Assembly: GCA_024449915.1 (NCBI GenBank) | Contig: JAMZAV010000055.1 | Coordinates: 434,001 to 498,000 of the forward strand | Length of the DNA stretch: 64,000 bases | Source of the DNA: Sweltsa coloradensis | Taxonomy: Eukaryota > Arthropoda > Insecta > Plecoptera > Chloroperlidae | Reading direction: 5' to 3' | Shown: positions 52,001 to 64,000 of the stretch, piece after piece | Layout of the letters: every line of letters begins with the position of its first letter | How positions within the stretch are numbered: position 1 is the first letter of the stretch | Made by a program: the position numbers and the translations under genes | Notes under the pieces: model-generated | The model's database searches: none | Seen by the model: only the letters and a program-made list of their open reading frames with translations | What the model was told of the DNA's origin: nothing

Positions 52001-53894
52001 ACATCTGGTTGAGGTGTGAATTGACAAAACAAAACGAAATGTATGTATTGTATTCCAAATGAAAAAAACTTTATACATGAAATATAGAACAAACACCATA
52101 AACTCTGACAAAAATTTCTTTACGACTACCACGTGTGGCAACTGGCAAGGATGTGAAGGTTATTCTGATCGTTTCGTACGTACAAAGAAGCTGTGGAGAT
52201 GTTGGTGGTTGGGGTGGGGGTGGGGGATACTTTTCATATCACGAGAAGGTGACGAAGAGAGAAAACATTCAAATTTTGTCGTTTTGATCAATTCTAAACA
52301 AACATTTAAAATATCGTCAAACAGAAAATCGAAAAATATAAATCAAAAGATTGAATCCTTGATTGTGAGAAGAAATACTTGGCTGAGCGAGTCCTCTTTG
52401 GAGAGTTCAGTCAGCTGCTACGCCATCTTGAAATAGGTTTCTTGCGAAACCAATTCCATCATTCGAGGTTTACGCTCGGATTTGTTCTCTAACTCACCAC
52501 GGCTACCGGTTTCTGAACGTAACAGTGCGCTAGCTATAGTCCGTGATTCCAGATTCACATCGAGATCAACCCATCTAATTCCGCTTTGATGTTGGACATT
52601 GAATGGGGGCCGGCCAAGTAATTCAATATACCCGTGGGCCTCATGGTGAAAGGCATCGAACCAATATCCCAACAGGCTACTCGCATTGATCACCGCTTCG
52701 CCCGCGTACACGGGGACAGTTTAAAACAAAACTTTTCCAAAATTGAATACGTGAGTTGGTTCCGTTGGTGGGAAGATGAGGCCTCTCCACCTCTACGCGA
52801 GGGTAACTGAGACTGAGATCGCTATCAACCCCGAGGCAGTTACCCCTCCGTTACCATCTCTATTGCAATCAAATTAAACAAAACAAAACGAATTGAAGTT
52901 ATTGTAAACGAACTCAATGAAAAGTAATTGATTTTCGAGAACACGAACCACTTTGTCTTGTGTTTAAAAGTTACGTCGCTTCAGACTGCGCAATGTTCAC
53001 TTGAAAAGAGAGAGAGAGTATTTTTTTAAACTAAAAACTCCGACCTAGTTGGAGATCGAGCTCTCTATAACTTTTGAACTGAAACTCGAAAAAGCGCAGG
53101 AATTCGTTTTGTCAAGTATGATGTTTAGTTAAAAGGATTTCTCTCTTGAATTTTCTCAATATTAACTTCCCACCTCTACCCCAGAATTATCCACAAAGAA
53201 TTACGAATATCCTACACACCTTATACTGCCAGAAATATGGCTGTACATGGCACAATAACATCATGCGACACGTAAAAGGCCACATTCACAGCACCTTGTA
53301 TTTAGTTCTCTCTCGGGCAGACAGCACCAGCATCCTCGTACCTCATACATTCGGCAACATCGCAACGATACCATTGCTACGGTGCCAAACTTAACCCTTT
53401 TCATCCTCGCTCGAAATGACCGTTGTAAGCTATCAACCGGTCACGTTTATTCTGTAAGTCTTCACGCATATACGAGCGGTTTATCCCGAAAACGAATAGG
53501 CCTAACGCTATCATCAACCATCCACTCTTTATCTGCCAACGTTAACAGTCCGAAGTGCGAGTTAAGTGATTAAGATAAAGGCTTGAAGAGCCCTTGGAAG
53601 TTTTGTTATGTGCAGGAAGAATGTTCAGAAATGCGCTCGACGACTATTGTAGAAACGCGTTCGCTTTCTTACCTTATGGAGAACCATTCAAGATAATGTA
53701 CACGCATAGTATGAAGCAGTAACAGCCTTACCTAGAACAAAAGGAGATACAATTTTAGTGATTGGTGACAGTAGCATAAAACCATTTTAAAAGTAAATCA
53801 GTAGAAAGTAATAAGAACCTAGTCTACGCCGAGCGATAATGTTTAAACAAAAAACAAATAAACAACTCTTCTCTATGGCAAAAATGTGTACTTA
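49082..53894. other. Intergenic DNA, no supported gene
   Basis: A minus frame at 52418-52711 (97 codons) has fairly protein-like composition but no domain I can name and no visible splice context. TGGGGTGGGGGTGGGGG at 52209-52225 is a possible G-quadruplex. GTTCAAATCCC near 51531 recalls a B box without other tRNA structure. Confidence 0.5.
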
Positions 53895-54151
53895 TTAGAG
53901 GAAGTGTGAAGGCACGTTCAGAGACTTTACAACACTGCAACCAACACGCTCGACTGCCTAAGGTGGGTGTGCAGGACATGTGAAGCGGCGTTGCCACATT
54001 GTCTGTAAACCATTAACGATGACCTGAGGTGGGTGTGTAGGACACGAAAAACGGCGTTGCAACATTGTTCACAAAGCAGTCACGATGCAATGTGGTAAGT
54101 TTGCAGTGTATCGGGCACAAGGTTGCCACATTATCATCGAACGACTACGTT
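53895..54151 (+). repeat. Diverged tandem repeat, ~65-bp unit, 3-4 copies
   Basis: Units start near 53958, 54024 and 54088, with a weaker one before 53958. Shared parts are AGGTGGGTGTG(C/T)(A)GGACA, CGGCGTTGC(C/A)ACATTGT and an ACGATG end. Identity falls from the middle pair outwards. It is AT/GC balanced and non-coding in appearance. Confidence 0.75.
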
Positions 54152-57100
54152 GCATTTCTGTGAAACCAGTGAAGTCCGTGCCACAAAACCACAATTATTT
54201 GCAGATAGTACAAGATTCAACAATAGTTCGTGAGATAAAGTAGGTAAAGGTTGTGGTGTAATGCTGAATGTAAAATGTAATGTAATGCATCGAGGGGAAT
54301 CGTGACGTAGAGAGCGAGTTGTGGGGGGGATATGAGATGGCAAATACCAGGAGTAAAGGACGTTCACATTAAAAAAAGAATATAGCCTAAATAAAAGGCA
54401 TTGAGAAAATCGAGTAATAAATTGAGTGATGATTAAAAAGGTAATAAAAGATTTGCTGGAGAGCCTTCTTTTCAGATCCCGTTCATCACAGTTAGGAAAC
54501 CAACTCGATAGCAGCACAAAGGAAGCTAGTCGATATCGTTACATTGCTTTTCAATTTCTCGCGTTTCCCCATTCTTTGGGATTAGTCACCCAGTCATTCA
54601 GCCAAGGCAATCTCGTCGACCTAGGCCGCTCGACATCAAGACAGAACGAGAAATACGAAGCCCGAGAAACTCGTAGAAACTTGTTTACCACTCTTGTCCA
54701 CGGAATCTTAACAACTTCTCAACAACAACAACAACAACTGTGAACATTCTCTTTTGAATTGCTGCCGTTCTTTGCAAAGTTTGATTCAGCAATGCGATAA
54801 AATAGAGCTTCAAATTTTGTGATATATAGTTTTAGTGAGAAATGTTTCATCTGTAGTGGATTGCATTGTGACGTGTCGAAACCTTAGTAAAAGTAAAATG
54901 GGATCGAACGTGTATATTTATAGTCCATTTCACAAAGAGGGTAGAGGGTGGAGGGTGGCAGTGGGTTAGGCGAGATTGTTTTCTTCGGCAATATGGCGGG
55001 ATCTATAGTTGGAATAAAATATGTGCAAAGGACAATAGGAACAAGGTAAATGGGATTTGTGAAATATTGCTGAAAATGTTTCGAATGTTTGACAAAAAAA
55101 ATAACCATTCGTATTTCAATGGTACAACTCAACCGTAAAACTAAGGGGGTATAGTGAAATATACTATGCATAAAAATAAAATAAATAAAGAAGGATGCGA
55201 GGTCATTTGCGAGTCATTTAGGACAAGGATAAATGTACAAATAAAATCATAGGGCCTATAGTGCTTATTAAATCGTCCTATAAACGACATAACCCAAAAC
55301 ATGCAAATCGAAACAACAGCATAAGCTCGAATAGCCTCAACGGAATGTTTTGAATATAAACAAAGGTAGTAAAATGCGTTTTCCAAATAAATATTGATGC
55401 CGAGTGACATCTATTGATCGTGTGGTTCAGTGGGCGCGTCACGCACAAACTGTTTGCGAAGTTTCATCGGGATACTTGTCTTTGACATCCACTTAGGACG
55501 TAGAGCGACGCTCTTGAGTAACACAGAACGGCATAAAACTACACTTGAAGACGATCTATCACAAAAATACATTTTCGTTGATAAAAAAAACAATTTTGTG
55601 TCTTATGATCGAAACGAATGTTGCACCTTTATGAATCTCTATGAAAAGAGGATTTCATTCCTTCACGTCACACCAGCTTATTTCTAGAGCTAAAGGTCGC
55701 CTGTATGTTTAAAAGCCCTATTGTTGGAATGAGTAGATACTTAAAGGAGGGTAGTGACAAGAGAGTTATGGAAAAGTTTAATGAAAAGGATGGATCGATA
55801 AGTAACGCGCTTTTTGGGACAAAGAGGAATAATAAAGACCATATTTGAAGGTGAGGAAAACCTAGCACGAGGTTAAAACGTAAAGAACATCTTTATTAGC
55901 AGCGTCTAGCTCGAACGAGCGCGAGAACTCGCCAAGGCAATACCCACTCTACAACATTGGCGGTGCGTGCGTGCGCGCGCAATCTCGACGAGCATTTAAC
56001 GATAGGGTCGGTTAGTACGTACAACTATGGAGAGAACTAAGAAAATACTATGGGGAAACTATCGCAAATTAAATTAGGAATTTTTAAAAAGATTTTTAAA
56101 GTCGAAAATAGCAACATACGTTATTAGATTTCTAAGAAGGAACACAACAAAATTGAAAACCGTATTTTCTTGTATTAATCGTCGTTAAGCATCAGGAATA
56201 TTGTATTTAAATCTTCTTGAGATTAATGATTTATGTATCGTGGTTGTTTTTTTATATTATTCTAATGATGGGTGCAAATGACTAAAATTTGCATTGAATG
56301 ATATTTGCATACACCTTTGTTGCGTGCAACGCATGTCACAGTATACGGAAAAGATCGTATACATCGAGTCTCAAGTCTCCGGCGTATTGTTGTGTCATCT
56401 TGTAACTCAACCCCCTTGGTTGTTCCTCGCTCACATCCACCTCAAAGCGTCTGTCTAGAAACCACCAAGCCCCGAGGCATCATGCGTTCTCTTGTATGGC
56501 TTATCATTCAGCCTAGCAGTCGTAAATGGATATTCAAATTTAATACCTGTGATGTTACTCTAATTAGCGTGATTCCAGTTCGTTAGCTTATACAGTAGTT
56601 CCTAGTGGCTCCGAACGCAGCTGTCGTCTCAAACTAAGACGTCTCATTCAAGAGATGAAGAGAGGGTTTCGCATCAACACTGGGACTTAATAGTTACAGG
56701 CTTCAAACTGTGTTTCAATAATAATAATCCATATAAGGACGGTGTATTTAGACAATCTCTTATATCTTCACAATGATCTTTAAATTTCAAAAGTAATTAT
56801 TGTTATACTTGCTCCAACGAAAGAATGCAGATGCTTGGTAGTGGTGGGGGTAGAATGAATGCGCGGTAAATGGAATGTCGCCTTTGTGTATGAAAGAGAA
56901 ATATCCTTTACCAACGCAAGCAAAAATTATCTGTGCTAGATCACAGAGTTCCTCCGTGTGTAAGATCCACGCTGAGCTAGCGTGAATAGAATTGACAAAG
57001 TTGTTTTGTTGGGAAAACAATTTGAGCAACCTGCATTCTTTCGTTGGGACCACTATAGTAGAATAATTATGATTTAGCAATCATTATAACAAATACTAAC

Positions 57101-59224
57101 CATTCCACAATGAGAAAGAATACAACAATACAAACATTTCTCAGTTATCTATTAATATTTTAGTTTGCGTAACAGTTGTGGCGTTTCTTAAGAATTCGGA
57201 CACATCTCTCAACTAGCATATTGCAATGAGCAGCCACTTCTTGCATTCGGTAACCAATGGATGTAGCTTTGCAGTAACACGAGAGAACCTACTTCGAGGA
57301 GAATGGATCGATTCTCGCCACAGGCAATCCAGGATTTAGTTCTATTTAAAGACCATTCATCTTTAACCATTAAAATAAAACAAGAAACGTTCTGACAAAT
57401 TGATGCTAAAAATAGGGTATTGCAAACAAAAATGTTGTAATGCAGTGTGTGGTGCATACGTTCAAAGTTTATACGATAGAAATGTTAATAAAATGAGTGT
57501 AAAATATTATTTTAGGAAAGCGTTATGTGATAATTTACCCAATATTGACTTTTCGAAAATACAACAAAGCACCCTTTCGTTCTAAGTAGTTTCACAGTAG
57601 ATTAAGACGTTCACGAAAGTATTCCCAAAGGTCTAGTGAGGTTAGGGACGTCTTGGATTCATAACAAAGGCAGAGCATTAATACGTCTTTGTCGTAGAGT
57701 GTTCGTCAGAGTTTGCACCAAGTATTAGATAAAGGTGAAAAATAATAAACATCAACAGAGCTTTGGACAAGCTGTAATTTATTAAGGTAAGAAGGTTTTA
57801 AGCTCGTGTAAGGACAATAGATATAATATTTCAGTGTTAGTTTTTCCATTTAAAGGCGACAAAAAACTGTTAGCAACCAAATAATGGGGGATGACTAGGA
57901 GCTGTGGTTTGCTACCGGAAAGTTAAAGCTCGCCTACACGACGAGAGTTCTATCGTTCTCCCAGCAAATAAATTAAACTCTAACCAATGATTTTGAGGTG
58001 GTCTAATCGAAGTTATTGCCACTGCTCTCTCCCCCCCCCCCCCCCATCGCAAGCAACGTGAGCCAATCGAAACACGGCTCGAAGCCTAACGTTTCCAATG
58101 TGAAATTGAACGAGAGAAACACGATTTGGTGCGTTATTTTGTCAGAGAAGTTTGAATGGTTTCCGAAATCCATTCGGCTTTCGAAGTCTTAATGTTTTCC
58201 CCTTTTTTTTGGTAAATATGATTGATTCTACTGCAGAACCCACCCCTTCACCAGGCCGAGTTACGTATAAACGCATTATAGAAGAACCTCCAATATCGAA
58301 GAAGTGTTTTTGAACAATAAACGGAATTAAAATCGTCACAGTATTAAGGAAGAACGGTTATTATTCACGACAATAAGTTGGTATAGCCAATTTAGATGGG
58401 CTGTTATATTACTGGGAAAATTTTCTTGTAACTCTGCTCGACACGAACGAAATAATACGGCAGTTCCCGCAGATATAATAATTACAAGCGAATAATTCGA
58501 AATGTCCGATAAAGTTTAAATGGAGTAGAGAGAAATTTAATTGATTTTTTTATACACAGCAAAGTATTAAGTATTTAGTCATAATGTATTATGACGGTTA
58601 AATTACACAATGATCGCCATATTAATTTTCAAACTGTCTAGTTGAAAGAACCCTCTTGATAGCGCATGGAGTTCCTTATTCCAAAATTACAGATCGGTAT
58701 CTAATTGCGATAAGAGAATCAACGAAGGGTTGTTAATTGTTAATTAATGCACAGACAAACCAAGTAAGTAATTATAAGTTACTGTTGAATTTTGCCAACA
58801 TTTGAAATGTTTGCTTCCAACTCAGCACAAAACGAAAGTTGCAACATTTAGCAATTAGAAGAGAAGTGTAGATGGTAACAGAGTGAAGGATGGTGGAGGA
58901 TGAAGGTTGAAGGGAAGGGGGGACGAGTGTCAAGCAGAAAATTACATTAGATTCAGTTTTTAAATTAAATATTTAAGAAAGTCAAAGGGTTAAAGCTAAT
59001 AACAGCAACGGTTTTTATAAAAATGACAAGTCAGTACGCGTCTAAATGACATATTTTCGTAGATGCTGGGCGCAAATTAATTGTGACCTCGTAATTAAAT
59101 TTTAAAAATTGCGTAGATTAAAATCGATTGTGTGAGTTTTGTTTTGTCCTTGTAATGTTTCCAGACCCCAACTCATTATTGTCAACTCTGTCTTCCACGA
59201 AAGCCAACGTTACACGGAAGTACA
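54152..59224. other. AT-rich intergenic DNA, no supported gene
   Basis: Opposed open frames at 54134-54517 (minus) and 54426-54743 (plus) overlap and lack domains; the latter ends in Gln from CAACAACAACAACAA (54721-54738). Further frames at 55141-55410, 56305-56586, 56787-57080 and 57209-57457 are unrecognised. A GCGTGCGTGCGCGCGC alternating run lies at 55963-55981. A C15 tract is at 58031-58045. Confidence 0.5.
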
Positions 59225-59242
59225 TACCCGGCGCCTCCACCA
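59225..59242 (-). other. PBS-like word, minus strand, variant acceptor
   Basis: TACCCGGCGCCTCCACCA differs from the main word by GCGCC for GCACC and by TA for GA at the end. Both changes are compatible with another tRNA-Ala isodecoder, so this copy could come from a differently primed subfamily. A 95-codon plus frame (59128-59415) runs across it without a recognisable domain. Confidence 0.5.
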
Positions 59243-59662
59243 AGCCAGAGGCCACGTTGCAATATAAGACGAGCAGATTTAAAAGAGTAACTGGCAACAA
59301 TGTCACAGTTTTGGGAGTGAATTTGACGTTAAGCTCTACTCCCCATTCTAACTCAACCAACACGCGTTCAATCATCAAACTGCAAAGAAGCCGAGTGTCA
59401 TCTCGTCTTCTGTGATGAAACTTGTGTCACAACATTTCCCAGAATGCAGGATATTTAATTATACCATTTTTAGAATTAAATGCGCGCTCCGTTGCAATGC
59501 ATATGGGTGAAAGATAATTTACATGCTAAATGTCATATTCTTGGGATTGTGGCGGACTGCACGTCTGTGTTGGAAACGCAGTACTCCACACACCCGTGCA
59601 TATGGCATTTAGCGTGAATACTCTTCTTGCCAATCAAACCGTCGTCAAATCGTCTATTGAAG

Positions 59663-59692
59663 TCTTCGCTACGCTTACTACGCTCATCCAAT
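59663..59692 (-). repeat. End of the GGATGAGCGTAG repeat, minus strand
   Basis: Read on minus it gives TTGGATGAGCGTAGTAAGCG then TAGCGAAGAC, matching 32503-32540. Upstream on minus is TTAAATAAATAATTA, so the same AAAT-type sequence abuts the same end as at 32.5 kb. No second terminus was found nearby. Confidence 0.6.
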
Positions 59693-59867
59693 AATTATTT
59701 ATTTAATACATTTTTGCTGTGAAGTCAGTATTTTATGAAACTCCACGTGTTTTAGGCTTCGGCGTTCATAATACACACAATGCGTACAGATCATAATAGA
59801 CTTGACGATTTCAAAGAGGAATCAGAAATAAACGGCATCAGTCTGCATTGAGTCGCGTCGGCGAGCT

Positions 59868-59885
59868 GGCTCGGCACCTGCACCA
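59868..59885 (-). other. Degraded PBS-like word, minus strand
   Basis: GGCTCGGCACCTGCACCA keeps the acceptor part with one mismatch and loses the T-stem part. Like 59225 it is followed on plus by AGCC, so the two may share an LTR-side flank. Confidence 0.4.
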
Positions 59886-60738
59886 AGCCTCAAACATTGT
59901 TGCCAGACTGACTAGATTTCAGGGATAACAGATACACATGGCAACACCGTCTCGTACGGTGTGACATCGTTGGACGATCTAGCCCATCGTTGTCAGATCG
60001 CTCGAGTTTCGCTTATTATTTTACAAAGTTATTTCTATTTTATGTGTCAGCGATTTCATTACATATTTTCACCACTGTGGCGACATGGCGGGTCGTGGGA
60101 CTCGATCTGTGTTCATTCAGTTGTGACATCCAAGTATTGTGTCAACATTACCAACACAGATGAAACATGTCGACGCTGATATTTTCAATTAACTTGTATA
60201 AACTCATCAACTCGCGCTAAAGTCGGATCATTGATTGCAGCTTCAGGCATTGCTCGTGGCGCTTCGTTGTACACACCACTGTATGAAAGAGAAGCAACGA
60301 AGTCAATGTACTGCGAGTGCGGTTATTCCTTCTTGCTTTTCTTAGACTGAAATACAATCTCGATAAACACCAATACGCTTACAAGTAGTAACCACACTAA
60401 CGCTAATTTGATAAGCTCAGTGTAAAAAAGTACAGTATATCAGGCAAAACAATACGTTGAAGCATCTCGAAACAAAAAGATTGAACGTATGCCCTAGTTA
60501 AGACTATTTGACCGCGTTTTTCTATTTTCCCAAATATGCTACCTAGTCAAAATATGGCTTTGAAACCTGGCTATTTTAGAAAATCAAAACTATTTTTTCA
60601 AATTTTTCTAATCAGGCTCACGGCAAATATCGCCTCATCAAAATAATTTCAAACTTCAATTCGCCCAAGCACACCATTCAACGTAAGTATTTTGTGTTTT
60701 TGAGACATTAATTTCATCACGTAATAATATTCAGAGTT
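59886..60738. other. Intergenic DNA, no gene seen
   Basis: One 72-codon plus frame (59961-60179) without a domain. The last ~25 bases before 60739 are shared with 47026, as described there. Confidence 0.5.
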
Positions 60739-60756
60739 TGGTGGAGGTGCCGGGTC
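60739..60756 (+). other. PBS-like 18-mer (exact) after CA-GAGTT
   Basis: Exact word. Its left flank ATCACGTAATAATATTCA plus GAGTT pairs with that of 47026, and the right flank TAAGAGA resembles CAAGAGA there. A retroposon tail begins about 35 bp downstream, so the original internal sequence is interrupted. Confidence 0.65.
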
Positions 60757-60786
60757 TAAGAGATTGTGAGAAGTGGGCCATGTGGT

Positions 60787-61100
60787 TGGGTTTTATTTTA
60801 TTTTATTTCTTTCACGCCTATCATATTCAGTTAAAAAATTGATTTAAAAAGGAGGACAGCTAAATAAATCTAACAATTACATAGCTGCAGATACAACAAT
60901 GGACTACAATTGAATTGAGTACATATTTGAAATACTAATATTACAACAATGTACTAAAACACAATAATTTTGGTAACAAATAGGGTATTAAATGCAATTA
61001 ATTAATGAACCAAATATAAAAAGGAAGGGGCGGAGGAAATAAAAAATAAAGGAAAAAATCATCAAAAAAGAAAAAAACGAAACGAAAAAACTAACTTGTT
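60787..61100 (-). repeat. Second copy of the 32-kb retroposon 3' region, minus strand
   Basis: Read on minus it has the same order as 32045-32502: a polypyrimidine block (61030-61100 as A/G on plus), the unique segment, ACTGAATATGATAGGCGTGA and an (A)AAATAAAATAAAAT tail. The tail here is TTTTA-type rather than AAAT-type. Identity over the unique segment is high by eye, so the two insertions are of similar age. Confidence 0.8.
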
Positions 61101-64000
61101 AAAAAAACTTGTTAGCGAACTTGCTTACGTAACCAGTTGAGATTATGAATTGTAGAGAAAAAAACCGTGATTTTAGCTTTAAAAGAAACTAATGTTCAAT
61201 TGTTGGCTGAATGAGCCGCGATATCACAGTATCTACGACACCTACAAATACCTGACTCGAATAACCCGCTCAGCAATATAGCATATCCCGTTAAGAACCA
61301 TCCCAGCCACGCAGTTTGTCGAAGTGGTCCGAGTTCGGTGATCGCATCACGAGTCTGCTGATCTGTCGTCAGCGCGGGATTAGCGGAGGGCCATTCTCAC
61401 TGCATGGCCGAGCAAAATCTATTACGAGATCATACTAAGAGGATGGATGTTTGGATTCGGAAGCGGCCGCGATTTTTTTGTGCGCCGTTTGCAGTTTTTA
61501 TCTCTGCCACAAATGGCAGCAAAAATGAACAAGTTGATACCAATAGAACCGACTCATCAATTTAAAACACAGCACAATTCTTTCATTCGTCGGCGATATA
61601 ATATATTGTTTGTTATATTGGTGTAAGGAGATCATCCTTACAAAGCTTCTATAACACATGGCAGGCTAACTTTGCGTTCGATATTGGCGAGTGTCAATAT
61701 TTTAGAGATCAGTTCGGACATGCAAGCAAAAAAACTATCGATTTTGGATACCATGAAAACCCACACGTTCCATGATCGGCAACAATAACATAATTCTACA
61801 AATTCGGACGTAGCTTTCGCAATAATACTGTTGTTGATCAAGATATCACCAGTGGAACACCATTATTTTTTTTACTAATGTAGGAAGATTGTACACATTT
61901 TTGTAGGTAATAAAGATTATGCATATTATAGTGATATAATAATTTGGTTGCGATTATACTACGACAAAAAATAAACGACATATTTAAAATCTGTGTATAC
62001 ATAACAAGTTTAAAATTACGACTACTGGCGTTCATAATGCTCTATTTACAAAGAAACCTGGCGTTCTCACATAAAGTTTTAGTTCAACTATTTATTTAGT
62101 TCAAGTGATACGTACTTGTTTTATTTGCTTTGTGTTCTCAACTATTCCAAGCAGTACGTTTAATGTAAGTACATTGCGATCTGAAATGCATGTATACAAC
62201 AGAAATCGTAGATTCTATTCAGTTAAGCGATTTTCTTTTACCCGCGACTTGTGTTTATTGGAAGAATTATCGATCGGAGATAAATAAATGGAACGAGAAT
62301 GAATGCGAGTCTCGGAGAATAGGTCAACTGCAGCCCTTACTTCGACTAGACGGACGATCGCTGGAGCTAAACTGTTTTCTGCAAAGTCGAGAGGTAGATT
62401 GCCGGCGACTCGGACTCAACTTGACGAGAAATTATTACCACTTAACTTCAACGTCTTTGACGTGGCTGAGGAGAAGGACTAATATGCTTGGGAGGAAACG
62501 TTTGAGGTGCAAAACTAATGGCGTTATACTTTGTGATGTTCTATAAAAGAGTTGGCGATTGTTATGGATGTATGCAAATTGCTTCGCCCTATGTAAGTCC
62601 GTGAGGTGCTGGAACGATACACCTTCATAACTTGTAACATCATTATAGGAAACAAGGTATTCTTTAACAGATGACTCCATTCGGGATAAATTCATCTTCT
62701 TCTGACAAGATTAACCTAGAGGGATTCACAGATTTGCATTTCAGTTTATAATTTAAAATGCTAAACGATGTATCAACTAGCTGAAGAAAATGAAAAAAAG
62801 GAGTTAAATATCCAAATAGCTCAGATAGTAAACTAAAATTTAAAAAAAAAAACTTATTTCAGATTTCAATTAACATGATGCCAAAAGTAAAGTCCACTCG
62901 ATGATCTAAGAAGTAGTTTTGATGCGTAATTGATAAATGTAGGCCAATAAATAATTACACAATACCTTTTGAACTTGTTCAATCATATCCATGAACTCAA
63001 TAATAAATTTGAAACTCCCAAACTCTGTTTAGTCAGTAGCCAATATGTAGCTCTGCCAATACATCCTGGCAAACAATTGTATCTGTGTCAATAAATCAGT
63101 GTGGTAACAATGGAATCAATACCAACGTTCATTGACATTAGACCGACCAAGTTCCATCAGGGAGTAACTATTTGATTAACATTGGCAAACATTAGACTGG
63201 AACAGTACATATCCGCTACTCTTGTAGCTACAGCCAGGAACCACCCAAGGTGGTATGCACCGCGAATTAGTGTATAATTTAACCAATCCTAGAAGTTAAA
63301 TATTCATTTGGGCAGAATTATTGATGGTATTATTACGTTGAGCTGTCTACGATGAAACCAATGCACCTAAGCACAGTTTCACATTGAGTTTGTTTATACG
63401 CATTATATATTTGCAAGGTGGGAGGTGGTTGTGAAGGGTGGTGCAGATGTTCGTATCCGATTACTTTGATGTTATGATCCTCAAAGTACACTGGTACGTG
63501 TGGGTTGAGGATAGTCAGTTAAGATGCCGGATATACTTGGATTGTATGCCAACCCCTAACGTTTATCACAATTGGCAACCACAAGAATGTGTTCGGGCTC
63601 CGTTGCTCCGTTCGTCTGTGTGATGGAAGAGGAAGAGCCCTCCCTCTCTATCTCTTCGTAACCTACTTGCAACTTTCTTCGTCGTCCTCGCACGATAGAC
63701 AGAAGGCCGCACCACTAACACTATCGCCATGGTCAGTGTGGGCTGTCATAGAACACGGTAGTGCGTGTAGTTTCTAGTAGGTCCAACCCCTGGTTCTACT
63801 CGTGTCATAAACATTCCTCATTTCAAGCATCGCTGGCATTGATGACTTTTCCACGTGTAACTTCTCCCCCCCCCCCCCCAAAAAAAATATGGGTAAGGAA
63901 TCATTCAGCTTGCTATGATTTTGTTTCAAGCTAAAGTCCGAAAGACAGTCCACTTGAAATGCGCAGTTTGGCACATGCTTCAAGCATGGGGATGGCATTT
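61101..64000. other. AT-rich intergenic DNA, no supported gene
   Basis: Frames at 61638-61841, 61838-62035, 62190-62546 (plus, 118 codons, overlapped by an open minus frame), 63438-63777 and 63774-63998 show no domain. A C14 run followed by A8 lies at 63866-63887. No RNA gene or repeat was recognised. Confidence 0.5.

Noticed and set aside
52418..52711. 97-codon minus frame with protein-like composition
   Set aside because: No recognisable domain, no second exon or homologue that I can point to. A protein search would decide; a conserved hit would reinstate it.

Overview
Eukaryotic, AT-rich, gene-poor DNA, most likely from an arthropod (insect) chromosome. I infer this from three things. There are no dense long reading frames. 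There are AAAT-tailed retroposon ends, a tRNA-headed SINE-like piece, a hAT-type MITE and a GC-rich satellite array. There are also diverged tandem repeats of the kind common in insect non-coding DNA. A polyneopteran such as a stick insect is my impression only and cannot be shown from this window. I found no protein-coding exon that I can support. The longest open frames lie in the satellite, where several frames on both strands stay open because the unit is GC-rich.

Layout. 1-2485 is unremarkable AT-rich DNA. 2486-8903 is a tandem array of about 37 units of roughly 176-183 bp. Its left end and last unit are clean, while the long middle is riddled with indels and homopolymer runs that look like consensus error. 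From 9 to 31 kb come single-copy-looking AT-rich DNA, a 178-bp fold-back element (12487-12664), a tRNA-headed SINE-like piece (about 12.8 kb), an inverted pair of related repeats (17.6 and 19.7 kb), a diverged tandem dimer (21.4 kb), a LINE-like 3' tail (23.4 kb) and a complete hAT-type MITE with a perfect 8-bp target duplication (29836-30347). 32.0-33.3 kb is a nested repeat complex: a polypyrimidine-headed, AAAT-tailed retroposon followed by a unit with GGATGAGCG inverted ends and three internal ~161-bp repeats. 39.1-39.5 kb and 60.8-61.1 kb hold further retroposon 3' ends on the minus strand. 46.9-47.2 kb is a short cluster of repeats, and 47780-48001 is a long hairpin element.

The most interesting signal is an 18-bp word, TGGTGGAGGTGCCGGGTC, present six times exactly (10573, 17667, 19715 minus, 25801, 47026, 60739) and about eight more times in degraded form. 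Its complement reads as the last 18 nt of a mature tRNA-Ala: T-stem CCCGG, acceptor CACCTCC, discriminator A, and the CCA tail that is not gene-encoded. Eighteen nt is the classic length of a retroelement primer-binding site (PBS), and at three sites it follows CA plus a G(A/T)GTT spacer, as a PBS follows the CA end of an LTR. The flanks otherwise differ and no gag-pol is visible. The simplest reading is a set of old, coding-deficient LTR elements (TRIM/LARD-like or fragments) primed by tRNA-Ala, with local tandem and inverted copies. The remaining DNA shows nothing I can name.
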